From: Collinsella sp.
Lineage (GTDB): Bacteria > Actinomycetota > Coriobacteriia > Coriobacteriales > Coriobacteriaceae
Length of the DNA: 9,391 nucleotides
NCBI GenBank assembly: GCA_019419645.1
Contig: DXZN01000070.1
Location: 1 to 9,391 of the forward strand
Direction: 5' to 3'
The notes beneath the pieces are model-generated. The model did not search any database and was not told the origin of the DNA. It worked only from the letters and a program-made list of their open reading frames with translations. A program made the translations under genes and the position numbers. Below, one piece after another: positions 1 to 8,324 of this stretch (positions within the stretch are counted from its first letter, which is position 1; every line of letters starts with the position of its first letter).

Positions 1-27
1 GGTGAAACCCCTTACCGGATCAGACCC

Positions 28-1379
28 CTACTCAGCAGCGCCGAGCACATTCACGGCTGCAACGAAAGCCGCAACCTGCTTGTCATCCATCTGTGTGGCC
101 AAACGCCCCACGGGCTCGTCGTAGGCAAACTGTACTTTATCGATAAAGCAATCCCAGGCACGCTCATCCACACGCACAGCGGCTCGCAATACTGGCTGAG
201 CTTTTTGAGTCCATACCAAAACGCATTCACATGGCGCGCAGGATCCTCGTCCAGCACACCATCGTAGCGCCGTCCGTTAAACTCACGCATGCGCGCCACG
301 GCAACCTCGAGCGAGTCGCCGCCGTCGGCCGAAGCCTCGTCCACAAGCTCGGGAATCGCAACTTCGCGCCGAACATTGTGCCTGGTAGCACCGTCGTACT
401 CGCCCACCAACACGTCTTCGTCAAACCGATCATCGTAGTCGAAATAGCTACTGCCGCGGCAAATCCCATGCGGCGAACCGGCACCAAAGGCACAGAACAA
501 CCCGCCGTCGGCAACAACGCGCCTATAGGTCTCAAACGACTTCTTTACCTGAGCGAGCAACTCGGAAAGCTCTACGGCATCGCACCCCGTCCCGCACGCA
601 ACGCGAGCAGACTCCGGCAACGATACCGGCTCCACCGTGCTCCCTGCAACGCGGGCAGCGCGTTCGGCCCGATACGCTTGGGCTGCCAAGCGCGCTCGCT
701 GCGCAGCACCGCGCACATTAGTAAGCTCGCGCTCCAGCGCCACATCGCCAGCCACATCGCTCGCAAACGCGTCAACACCCTGCGGGCCGGTCGCACTCAG
801 CTCGGACTCAAACGTCGCCGTGATCATGCCGGCAAGGTCCGTTGCGTCGGCGGCACAACGCAGTTGCTCCAACTGCGTGCATAGCAGATTGGCATCCAAG
901 GGTGCGGCATCCACAACGCGCACGTCACTCAGACGCGCCGCGCCCTGCAACACCAAAGCCCCCGCAGCATCGTATGCCGCACGAACCCTGTCCGCCGTAT
1001 TGGCACGCAGCTTTACCTCGATAAACGCAAGCGTCTGCTCCAAGCGGGCCAACAGCTCGGCCTTGTCCTCCATACGCAAAAAGGCAGCGTAGCGCCGCTC
1101 CATCTGCAACGGGCCCACAACGCCTACCTGTTTGCGAGCGCGCGCAAGAGAATCAAATTCAACGCGGCGTACATACCCGTCAACGGCCCGCACGGCAGAC
1201 TCACGCGCAGCACGCTCAGCAGCCTCGACGCCCCCGATCACGCCCAGCAGCTCGCGGGAGCGCGCCTTGCGCAATAACTCCCCGCGATCGCACTGCTCAA
1301 GCGCCGTCTGACGCTTGGCTACCGACTCAAAGCCAAAGAGCTCATCGAGCAGCTCGCTAACAGAACGTTCTTCCGCCAT
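28..1379 (-). CDS. Unrecognised BREX-adjacent protein, reading frame shifted near the 3' end
   Basis: I do not recognise this family. The product would be about 450 residues if a -1 shift is made at 201-206. The N-terminal two thirds (1-290) are Ala/Arg/Glu-rich, highly helical and probably coiled coil in part; no signal peptide, membrane segment or Walker motif is visible. A more globular part follows (about 290-390) with GICRGSSYFDYDDRFDEDVL and ARHVNAFWYG. The uninterrupted frame runs on to 51, but its last 50 residues (LSQYCEPLCVWMSVPG and onward) look like out-of-frame translation. The neighbouring frame from about 219 to the stop at 28 reads like real protein (VDERAWDCFIDKVQFAYDEP, then MDDKQVAAFVAAVNVLGAAE). 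The start has GAGGAGG 7 bases upstream. It follows brxL after 93 bases with no visible terminator, so it is probably an accessory gene of the same operon, but this is inferred from position only. Confidence 0.7.
201..209 (-). other. Frameshift site CTC AAA AAG in the last gene
   Basis: On the coding strand the sequence CTC AAA AAG is followed by CTCAGCC. Slipping back one base after AAG, or having six A instead of five, moves translation into the frame that gives a plausible C-terminus (LKKAQPVLRAAVR). This could be a programmed -1 site (C AAA AAG is close to the known A AAA AAG slippery heptamer), a natural indel, or a homopolymer sequencing error. Confidence 0.6.
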
Positions 1380-1472
1380 GGCAAGGCCTCCTCACGCGCA
1401 GCGCGCCAACATGCCCGCGGGCTCACGTGCGCATCAAACACCTCGCGCACGCAAGCCCGCGCGCTCGCATCC

Positions 1473-3854
1473 CTATAGATCCAACGCCTTCTTCGCAGCA
1501 TCGACCGGGTCGCCATCCATGTAGAACACCGGGCTCAACCCCGAGATAATCTCGGAGGAAACGCTCTGCAGGCCCGCGATGGCGCTCAGCGGCAATATCA
1601 CGCGCTTGGCGCCGGCGTTTTTGGCCACGCGCATGATGTCCTCGAGCCCGCGGATCTCATCCATAGAGCCCGACATGCGCAAGATTCCCGGAACCGCCAG
1701 CGCGGACATCACCGGGCGGTTGCACGCCGCGGAGCACAGGCCCACAAACTCGGCAAGCGAGACTTCTTCGGACAGACCCTTGCTCTGCAGGTCGTTATAG
1801 AACAGCAGGTAGTCCTTTGAGCCAATGTGCATGCCCGGCGCCACACGGTTCGCCAGGTTCACAAAGTTGTCGAACGCGGCCTCCAGCGTATCGCGCACCG
1901 GCTTGTTAAAGGCAACGCCCTCGTGCTTAAACTTGCACTCGCCGGCGACAGCCTTGTTCTCCAGCTTGTACACGGCAACCTCGCCGCTCTGCGACCTGCC
2001 CACGCCAAACACGTGACCGGACAGCAGCGGGCCATCGGGAATCAACGTATCCTCGGACTGCTCGGGCACGCGCACCGCGTGCACGTCCTGCGGATTGTCG
2101 GCATCCATATAGCCCAGGTTGACGTCGATAAACTCGACGCCCGCCATAATCTTGAGCTGCTCCTTTACGCGGCGACGGCCCTCGATGGCGTAGTCCAGCA
2201 GCCAACGAACGTCGTCCTTGTCCATAGCCTCGTCAGGGAACAGCAGCTTGGCCAGGCCGCTAAAGGACTTGCGCACGGCAATCTCGTCACGCTTGTTAAA
2301 GTCGCTGTTAAAGCGGAAGTAGCGGTCGATATGATGCGCAAAGTCCTTGCGGCGCATCTCCTTGCAAAACTCCGACAGACAGTCGGTGATTAAGCCGTAA
2401 TGCCCGGTCAGCAGGCTCGAACGCATCTTGGGAATCTCCCAGCCCGGCAGGTAATAGTGGATACGGTCGAAGAAGGCCGAATCGTTGTTAAACTCCGGCG
2501 GGAACGGATCAAACAGGTGCGTGGTCTTAAGGACGTTTTGCACGGTGTCGTTGATGTTGCCCTCAAAAACCATGGAGGCATCGGCGTTAATCTGGTCGCG
2601 GCCCCGCGCGTAGCTGCCACTCGCCATATAGTCCTTCATGATCTGTACGGCGTTGGTGTCCTTAAAGCGCATGCCGGCGACCTCGTCGAACGTCACGCAA
2701 TCCCAATGGCCCACCAAGCCCACGCGGTCGGCGCGCATGGAGTTCATACGGCCGAACAGGTTGGCCGTGGTGGTCTGCCCGCCCGAAAGCAAGATGGCGT
2801 AGGGCGAAACCTCTTTGTAGATATGGCTCTTGCCGGTACCGCGGGGACCAAGCTCGCACAGATTGTAGTTGCGCTCGATGAGCGGCACCATGCGCTCGAT
2901 AAAGTGCAGGCGCTCCTTCTCCGAAAGCTCGCTGGGCTCATAGCCGGCAGAGCGCAGCAGCATGTTGAGCCACTCGTCGCGCGAGAAATACTGACGCTCC
3001 TCGATCATGGCGTCCAGGTCCAGGTTGGGCATCTGGATGGGCGTGAGCGACGCCACGCTAAACGGAGAGTCCTCGGGCCCGCGCTTTTTGTGCTTGGCCT
3101 TGGAGCGGCGCGGCGCATCGTCGCCAAAGACTTCCATGCCAAACTCGTCTTCCTCTTCCATGGGACGACGATACTCGATGCTCATAATGCACCAAATACC
3201 GCCCTGGAGAATCTTGGAATAGTCGCGCACGTACTCGGCTGGCATCACAAACGGCTCAATGGTCAGGTTGGCAAACGACGCCACGTAGATGTCTTTGTAC
3301 TCGTCGAGCTTGGCCGTCACCTTATCGATGATGGTAAAGCGACCCAGCTCGCGGATCTTGGACTTAATGCGCTCGGACTCGTCGGGACGCACGTAGTTAT
3401 CGGTGAGGATCTTGCGGATGCGCCCCAGGCCCTCCGCCACGGCGTCCTCGTCGTCGGTTGAGCAGTACATGCCCAGCAGGTACTCCAGCACAAAGGTAGG
3501 CACGTTGGCGCCACGCTTCATAAGGGCCGTGAGGTCCTTGCGCACGATCTTGCCGCCAAAGTGCTCGAGCAGCTTGCCGTCCAGTACATCCATGTCGCAA
3601 CCGTCGTCCTCGGGAGCGTCGGCCACGGCCTGGGCATAGCCATCGGTCGAGGACTCGTCCTCGGCGGGCGCCGCAACCTCATCGGGTACCGCGGCCACCG
3701 TCGGCTCCGGGGCAGGCGCGGCAGCCACGGCCTCTGCGGCAGTCTCAGCCTCCGGGGCGGGCACGGCCTCCTCTGCAGACACCGCAGCCTGCACCGGCGC
3801 ATTCACATCAATCGAGGGAACTTCCCACAGATCGTCGTCATGGCTATCAAACAT
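1473..3854 (-). CDS. brxL: BrxL, BREX AAA+ ATPase with Lon-like C-terminal domain
   Basis: BrxL is an AAA+ DNA-binding ATPase, formerly called Lon-like protease, required for phage exclusion but not for host methylation in type 1 BREX. The 793-residue product shows the family N-terminal domain (about 88-230, including VRKDLTALMKRGANVPTFVL and EYLLGMYCSTDDE). It also has a Walker A motif GPRGTGKSH (336-344), a Walker B motif CVTFDE (386-391) and the Lon-like domain (about 600-793). Two oddities stand out. An Ala/Pro/Glu-rich segment of roughly 65 residues (20-85) precedes the N-terminal domain, which helps make the protein longer than the roughly 680 residues usual for the family. The position matching the Lon catalytic lysine appears to be isoleucine in GLEDIMRVAKN, so protease activity is doubtful. 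ATG 3854 was chosen over GTG 3863 because AGGAG lies 8 bases before it; the GTG would directly abut the Shine-Dalgarno sequence. pglZ ends 11 bases upstream. Confidence 0.93.
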   Translation of the reverse strand: MFDSHDDDLWEVPSIDVNAPVQAAVSAEEAVPAPEAETAAEAVAAAPAPEPTVAAVPDEVAAPAEDESSTDGYAQAVADAPEDDGCDMDVLDGKLLEHFGGKIVRKDLTALMKRGANVPTFVLEYLLGMYCSTDDEDAVAEGLGRIRKILTDNYVRPDESERIKSKIRELGRFTIIDKVTAKLDEYKDIYVASFANLTIEPFVMPAEYVRDYSKILQGGIWCIMSIEYRRPMEEEDEFGMEVFGDDAPRRSKAKHKKRGPEDSPFSVASLTPIQMPNLDLDAMIEERQYFSRDEWLNMLLRSAGYEPSELSEKERLHFIERMVPLIERNYNLCELGPRGTGKSHIYKEVSPYAILLSGGQTTTANLFGRMNSMRADRVGLVGHWDCVTFDEVAGMRFKDTNAVQIMKDYMASGSYARGRDQINADASMVFEGNINDTVQNVLKTTHLFDPFPPEFNNDSAFFDRIHYYLPGWEIPKMRSSLLTGHYGLITDCLSEFCKEMRRKDFAHHIDRYFRFNSDFNKRDEIAVRKSFSGLAKLLFPDEAMDKDDVRWLLDYAIEGRRRVKEQLKIMAGVEFIDVNLGYMDADNPQDVHAVRVPEQSEDTLIPDGPLLSGHVFGVGRSQSGEVAVYKLENKAVAGECKFKHEGVAFNKPVRDTLEAAFDNFVNLANRVAPGMHIGSKDYLLFYNDLQSKGLSEEVSLAEFVGLCSAACNRPVMSALAVPGILRMSGSMDEIRGLEDIMRVAKNAGAKRVILPLSAIAGLQSVSSEIISGLSPVFYMDGDPVDAAKKALDL

Positions 3855-3862
3855 AGGGCACA

Positions 3863-3867
3863 CTCCT
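3863..3867 (-). promoter_or_regulatory. Ribosome binding site of brxL, overlapping the pglZ stop
   Basis: AGGAG overlaps the TAG stop of pglZ and lies 8 bases before ATG 3854. It favours this ATG over the GTG at 3863, which would be too close to it, and implies translational coupling of pglZ and brxL. Confidence 0.65.
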
Positions 3868-6574
3868 AAAAACCAAAGTCAGCAACAGGGGCAAACGAAA
3901 CAGCGATGGTGTACGTCTCGCGCCAAACGATCTTGCCCGTTTCGCGCTCGCGGCAGACCAGATAGTACGGACCCTTGGCCGAGAATCCATCCGCTGCATG
4001 CAACGCAAACTTGGCATGCACCACGCGCTCCTGCGAGTTAACAGAAGTCTTGTTGGCATGCGCCTTGACCGTATCGCTTACCTCGTTGCCACTTGCATCG
4101 GTAAACACCAGCTCGTACTCGCACGGCAAGACCTTACCTTGGGCAGGTTCTTCCTGGATCAAGTTGACCGAGAAGAGCGAGTTGGTCACTCGACGTCCCT
4201 CACTCAGCACGCGCAGCGTCGCTGCGCGCGTATCGACAAAGTCCTTGGAACCCGAGCGCGCACGCCAAAATCCGATAACGGGCACGCAGAGCTCCTGCAG
4301 GCTCATGCCGCCGTGGACGTAGTTGTTAGTGCCGCCGGGACGCTTGAAGTGCACGTTCTCGCGCGGGGCAAACCCCTCAAAACCGGCACCCAAACGTCCC
4401 ATGTCAACATTAACAAACACCCCGCATGCCTCTACCGAAAGCTTGGCCACGGCCTCGTTGGGCACCACCAGATGACGCTTGCCGTGCATGACGGGAGCGT
4501 CAAGGAAGGGAAGGTCTGGCTTGCCGAGCATCTGGCACTCGTTGAGCTCACGACGCGTGTAGATGAAGCCGTGATCCGCCGTCATAACAACACGCGCGCC
4601 CGGGGCGTCGGTGCACACGCGGCGTGCCAACGCGGCAAGTTCCTCCACGGTGTCCGCGCAGGCATCGAAAACGTCATCCTGCGTAGCTGCCTTCTCGCCC
4701 GTGGTATCGATCTTGTTGTGGTAGAGATAAACGAGCCTGGAGTCTTTGAGCAGCGCTTTGCGCTCGACTCCCGCCATGTTGAGGTATGCGCTCGAGCGCA
4801 AAGCGCGGGCCGTGGGCTCAACGTGGGTTAGTACGGCCTCGCGCTGCGGAGTCGTCGCAGTGGGCATGCCGTCAGCCAACACAAACGAGCCATCCGCTGC
4901 AAGTTCAAGCGCTTGGTGCGGCAGCAGCGCGGGCATGCCCACCTCGGTGATGGAGGGAAAGACCGCCTGCATGCTAGAAACCCTGACGTTGCCGCCGCGC
5001 TCGCGCTCGAGAAGCGCCGCGACATCACGGGCCACCTCATAGCGCAGCGCGTCGCTTACGATAACGACCGTCGTTTTGGCAGACCCCACAAAGGTGGGCA
5101 GCACATGCCAGTAGAATTCATCCTGCCGTGCAGGGCCATCGATGTAGCCGCAATCGGCCCACTCCCCTTGCGCAGCGGATGTCCAGCAGGCATTGGCATC
5201 GGCCAAAAACCAGTTGCTGTAGAGATTCTCCGCCCAGTCCACCACGGCTCGGGCAGGCTCCTCGAGCACATCGCACTCGACAGAGCGCGTCCGCAAATAC
5301 GCGGTGCACATATGGCGATAGGCAGCATCCATGGAATACCAATCGGACGTATAGGCATCCCACACCCGCTGGGGTTGCGCCAGATGGAACCCGCCCGCAT
5401 GTGCCTGCCTAAATGCGCACATGTCGGCCACAGCGGCAAGCAAGCCAAAGTAGCTCTCGACACGGCGGTACCAGCTTAGGTCGCAGCGACGCGCCGCAAA
5501 GGCGCGTGCGTCCTCAACACGGTCTGCACCCTGGGCAAACGAGCTGAACAACTGCGAGAGCACAGCCTCATTGACGCACGGGAACACATCAAGCGAGGCC
5601 AGCACATCGATCGGCAGAGCCCCAAACCGCACAAAGAGTCCGCGGGCATCCTCCACCAAACGACAGATCTCAAATAGGTCCTCGCTCGATGCCTGGGTAT
5701 CGGCGGCCTGGTCCCACGTGCGCACCGCCTCAAGGCAATAGGGGCCGTAGGCGGGAGCCACATAGCTTTCGAGTCCCTTGAGCGCTCCCTCGGGAAGCGC
5801 GGTAGACGCCGCTGTAAGGAGCACATGGGATGAAAGCATAAGCAATGAGTCGCGCTCATACAGCGGCCCCTCAAATCCATAGCAGCGAAGCATAAAGGCA
5901 GAGAGCACATCGCGCACGCAGTACTTGCCCATCAACTCGGCCAGCGCCTCGGGACCCTCGTGCAGCAGCGTGGTCATACAGCCGCGCAGCACAAACGCGG
6001 GTCGCGCGTCGCCAAGCTCTTTACCGCCAAATATCACCGTAAGAATGCCGAGTTCGATATCGGATACGCCCGCGGCATGCGGAACACACGCGGCAAACTT
6101 AGCGCAGCGGGTCTTGGCATCAAAGAACGTCTTTTGCTCGCGCAGACTCTCGCGCACGGCATCGATATTCTCGATACCCAACTGATCGGCCAAAAGCGAA
6201 AGATAGTCAGCCTGGAACTGATCGGCATACAGCTCAACATCGGCAAGCCAATCGCCCTCAAGCCTGCCGCGCGGGCAACGACGATACAACAAGATATCGG
6301 TCGCAAGGTCATCGCGGTTGATGAGCTTCTTGACGGCAAACATGCGGCCCTCGCAGGCCTCAACAAACCGCACCGGGCGCTCAAAGTCACCGTGAGCGGG
6401 CATAACGCCGTCATCGGCCCCCGCGCCGTCGAAACCCTCGGCGGCCAACCGCTCAAACTCATGGGCAAACTCGCCGTCCGCATCGTGCCAAACCACCACA
6501 CGGCGCGGCACGCATGCAGGCAACGGTTGCAAAAACCGCAGTTTGAGCTGTTCTTCTACATCGATCTTAGGCAT
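3866..6574 (-). CDS. pglZ: PglZ, BREX-1 alkaline-phosphatase-superfamily protein (type A)
   Basis: PglZ is a core BREX protein of the alkaline phosphatase superfamily, needed for both methylation and phage exclusion; it is thought to work with PglX and other BREX proteins in the cytoplasm. The 902-residue product is in the usual size range. The N-terminal half (1-490) is a family-specific helical region starting VVVWHDADGEF (26-36). The phosphatase domain begins about 500 with metal-site signatures: VVIVSDALRYE (D508), FPSITEVGMPALLP (539-552, likely nucleophile region), TADHGF (D667, H668) and YVHGGMSLQE (H754). A beta-rich C-terminal region (about 795-902) completes it. The start at 6574 has AAGGA 5 bases upstream. 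Its TAG stop overlaps the Shine-Dalgarno sequence of brxL, which suggests coupled translation. No damage is visible. The assignment rests on the domain signatures and the pglX-pglZ-brxL order. Confidence 0.93.
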   Translation of the reverse strand: MPKIDVEEQLKLRFLQPLPACVPRRVVVWHDADGEFAHEFERLAAEGFDGAGADDGVMPAHGDFERPVRFVEACEGRMFAVKKLINRDDLATDILLYRRCPRGRLEGDWLADVELYADQFQADYLSLLADQLGIENIDAVRESLREQKTFFDAKTRCAKFAACVPHAAGVSDIELGILTVIFGGKELGDARPAFVLRGCMTTLLHEGPEALAELMGKYCVRDVLSAFMLRCYGFEGPLYERDSLLMLSSHVLLTAASTALPEGALKGLESYVAPAYGPYCLEAVRTWDQAADTQASSEDLFEICRLVEDARGLFVRFGALPIDVLASLDVFPCVNEAVLSQLFSSFAQGADRVEDARAFAARRCDLSWYRRVESYFGLLAAVADMCAFRQAHAGGFHLAQPQRVWDAYTSDWYSMDAAYRHMCTAYLRTRSVECDVLEEPARAVVDWAENLYSNWFLADANACWTSAAQGEWADCGYIDGPARQDEFYWHVLPTFVGSAKTTVVIVSDALRYEVARDVAALLERERGGNVRVSSMQAVFPSITEVGMPALLPHQALELAADGSFVLADGMPTATTPQREAVLTHVEPTARALRSSAYLNMAGVERKALLKDSRLVYLYHNKIDTTGEKAATQDDVFDACADTVEELAALARRVCTDAPGARVVMTADHGFIYTRRELNECQMLGKPDLPFLDAPVMHGKRHLVVPNEAVAKLSVEACGVFVNVDMGRLGAGFEGFAPRENVHFKRPGGTNNYVHGGMSLQELCVPVIGFWRARSGSKDFVDTRAATLRVLSEGRRVTNSLFSVNLIQEEPAQGKVLPCEYELVFTDASGNEVSDTVKAHANKTSVNSQERVVHAKFALHAADGFSAKGPYYLVCRERETGKIVWRETYTIAVSFAPVADFGF

Positions 6575-6597
6575 GAATATCCTTACCGTATCTGCAA

Positions 6598-7566
6598 TTA
6601 CTTAATCTTCGCCAGCACATCCTGAAACTTGGCGTAGTTGACCTTGACGCCGTCATCCAGGTCGATCTTAATCATCTGGTCTGCCAAGTGGTGCAGCTTC
6701 TCCTCGTAGCCAATGGTCTCTTTGAGCTGGTCATTGAGTTTTTTGACGCGCTTATCCAAACGCACGCGCTCGCCGCGCTCGGCACCGGCAAGGGCGTCGT
6801 TGGCATAGCCGATCTGGGAACGATAGCGCTCCTGCTGCTCATGCACATAGTCGGTGCGGATGCGAGCCAACAGGTCGGGCTGGTAGCGATGCATGTAAAC
6901 AAGGCACTTGAAGCCATTCTTCTTGCCGCTGTCGAGCAGCCAGTAGATGGGACGATTCTTATAGGTCTGGCAGTGGTCCTTAAAGAAGTCCTTCAAAAAG
7001 TAGGTGCGGATTACCTCGCGCGAGGTGCCCTTGCCGCCGAGCGCCTCGGCAATAAAGGCCAGGTTCTGCTCGAGCGTCTCCTCGCCGTACACAGTGCGCA
7101 CAAAGTCGATAAAGTAGCGCACGATGTCGTCGTCAAAGTACTCGTCGTCGGTGATGGGCAGTACGTTGTCGGCGTCGGGCATAAAGGTCACATGATCGGG
7201 ATCGGGCATCTTGGCCAGGTAGTCGTCAACCGTGGCGCCCTGATCGGCCAGGACCAGCCCGTCCGCATCCAGCGAATAGCGGCCAAACATGCAGCCCACG
7301 GCGTAGCTTATGAGCGAGGTGATCTCGTCGCGCTTGGTGCGCACGTATTTGTTGCCCTTATAGCTCTCGGGAATCTCATCGGCGGTATCAAAGATGCGCG
7401 CCACCGAAACGTACTTATCCTCGACCTCGATGGGCACCTCCCCCTCCATGTTGTAGATTTTGGCGAAGATGCGGTTAAGTTCTTCCTCGTTAGCGCGAAG
7501 CTGCTCAAAGCGAGCATTGACCTCGGCCTTGCGAGCCTCGTATTTATCAGAAAGTAAGATTGACAT
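6598..7566 (-). CDS. pglX: PglX C-terminal domain as a separate gene (3' part of split pglX)
   Basis: The 322-residue product matches the C-terminal domain that normally ends BREX-1 PglX. Recognisable conserved stretches are RANEEELNRIF (24-34), SYAVGCMFGRYSLD (87-100), EYFDDDIV (142-149), FLKDFFKDHC (190-199), RPIYWLLDSGKKNGFKCLVYM (from 205) and TDYVHEQQERY (238-248). A coiled-coil-like tail follows (about 255-300). It has no methyltransferase motif and should act only with the upstream PglX part, presumably joining it as a second subunit. It is a real gene start rather than a frameshifted tail: an AAGAGG sequence lies 6 bases before ATG 7566, and the same frame has a TAA two codons before that ATG, so reading through from upstream is impossible. 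The first eight or so codons are AT-rich like the HEPN region; the rest is GC-rich like the operon. Its stop is 23 bases before pglZ. Identity is firm; whether the two parts form an active enzyme is inference. Confidence 0.87.
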   Translation of the reverse strand: MSILLSDKYEARKAEVNARFEQLRANEEELNRIFAKIYNMEGEVPIEVEDKYVSVARIFDTADEIPESYKGNKYVRTKRDEITSLISYAVGCMFGRYSLDADGLVLADQGATVDDYLAKMPDPDHVTFMPDADNVLPITDDEYFDDDIVRYFIDFVRTVYGEETLEQNLAFIAEALGGKGTSREVIRTYFLKDFFKDHCQTYKNRPIYWLLDSGKKNGFKCLVYMHRYQPDLLARIRTDYVHEQQERYRSQIGYANDALAGAERGERVRLDKRVKKLNDQLKETIGYEEKLHHLADQMIKIDLDDGVKVNYAKFQDVLAKIK

Positions 7567-7572
7567 TAGTTA

Positions 7573-7578
7573 CCTCTT
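7573..7578 (-). promoter_or_regulatory. Ribosome binding site of the separate PglX C-terminal gene
   Basis: AAGAGG lies 6 bases before ATG 7566. An in-frame TAA at 7570-7572 sits between it and the ATG, so the C-terminal part must start here independently. This is the main evidence that the split is expressed as two proteins rather than being simple decay. Confidence 0.7.
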
Positions 7579-7594
7579 AATGAATGTATAAGAC

Positions 7595-7606
7595 GTTGTC
7601 AACAAC
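7595..7606. repeat. Short inverted repeat in the HEPN/PglX-C spacer
   Basis: GTTGT-CA-ACAAC is a perfect 5-base inverted repeat with a 2-base centre, in the AT-rich 60-base gap between the HEPN stop and the PglX C-terminal gene. It has no T-run and so is not a convincing terminator. It could be a protein-binding or recombination site, or chance. Confidence 0.25.
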
Positions 7607-7626
7607 AGGAAATTGAAGAAACACGG

Positions 7627-8319
7627 CTATACCCCATTCGGCTCTTCTCCAGCGCAAACGGTTTCATCGATGCCGACGGAGCTTTCTTCCGGCGGTTGTG
7701 TTTCCTGTTTTTCCCAAGCACTCACTTGCTCATCAATTGTTTGAACCAAGTCCATTGAGCATTCCATCCAAATCCGAACTTGAGCAGATTTAATAGGTCT
7801 TGTTCGGCTCTTTCCACTTGATTCGTCCTGCATTAAATCAACTTCGTGAACAACCTTGTGCCTTCGCTGAATTAGCGCATCTATTTCAGCTTGTCGCTTA
7901 TAAGCACCGAGCGACAAGCCTATCTTTTTAAGGCGACTATCAATATCTTTATAGCTGTTGAAACTCATTCGCGAAAAATGCTCACGCACAGATTCGGAAA
8001 TTACTTCATCGACGGTTTTGCCAGAAAAGGAAGCAAATCTATCAAAGCTGTACTTGGATGTTCTTCCATCACTGCCAGCTAGCGAGACTTCGCTCAAGGC
8101 TTTCGAATCAGCCTTTATGGGATACCAATGAATGAGTATATTACGAAAATAATCCTCTTCCGCCGAATGAAGCAAAACGAGCGCAGCGCGCAAGATATCC
8201 GTCGGTCTTTTTTCCTTCGACGTTCTAGCAGATCCTTCTATTTGCAGGCTGTCATACAGTGCCAAAAGACTAGAGACCCTGTTAACACCTTCGTCGAATT
8301 GATTCTTCTCTACGGTCAT
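7627..8319 (-). CDS. HEPN-domain protein (putative RNase) lying between the two parts of pglX
   Basis: This is a 230-residue, mostly helical protein with features of the HEPN superfamily, closest by eye to the RiboL-PSP-HEPN/MAE_28990-like kind. An early helix (about 42-62, ILRAALVLLHSAEEDYFRNI) resembles the first conserved HEPN helix. A later helix carries an R-x4-H motif, R153 to H158 in LIQRRHKVVHEVD, which in many HEPN proteins is the metal-independent RNase active site. The last 30 residues are acidic and probably disordered. ATG 8319 was chosen because an AGGTG sequence overlapping the pglX stop lies 5 bases upstream; the longer frame from 8358 would overlap pglX by 31 bases and has no such support. 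Only 8 bases separate it from the pglX stop, suggesting translational coupling. It is markedly AT-richer than the operon. It may be an RNase effector or toxin like PrrC, or a non-catalytic HEPN partner of PglX; the motif favours the first but does not prove it. Confidence 0.72.
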   Translation of the reverse strand: MTVEKNQFDEGVNRVSSLLALYDSLQIEGSARTSKEKRPTDILRAALVLLHSAEEDYFRNILIHWYPIKADSKALSEVSLAGSDGRTSKYSFDRFASFSGKTVDEVISESVREHFSRMSFNSYKDIDSRLKKIGLSLGAYKRQAEIDALIQRRHKVVHEVDLMQDESSGKSRTRPIKSAQVRIWMECSMDLVQTIDEQVSAWEKQETQPPEESSVGIDETVCAGEEPNGV

Positions 8320-8324
8320 AAAAA

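Noticed and set aside
231..884. Plus-strand frame of 217 codons
   Set aside because: It lies opposite the long minus-strand gene and its translation is Arg/His/Ala-rich without a domain; it is a shadow frame of GC-rich codons.
1413..1422. GCCCGCGGGC palindrome between brxL and the last gene
   Set aside because: It has no loop or T-run and is short in a very GC-rich stretch, so it gives no support for a terminator or operator.
2400..3461. Plus-strand frame of 353 codons
   Set aside because: It is fully opposite the conserved ATPase part of brxL, and its long open frame is expected from strong GC codon bias.
3852..3863. GTG 3863 as start of brxL
   Set aside because: It directly abuts the Shine-Dalgarno sequence; ATG 3854 has correct spacing.
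6688..7557. Plus-strand frame of 289 codons
   Set aside because: It is opposite the recognisable PglX C-terminal domain and has no family resemblance.
7574..7602. Promoter before the PglX C-terminal gene (TTGACA on the minus strand at 7597-7602)
   Set aside because: At 17-base spacing the -10 position is TAAGAG, which is poor and overlaps the ribosome binding site; the TATACA nearby is only 6 bases from TTGACA.
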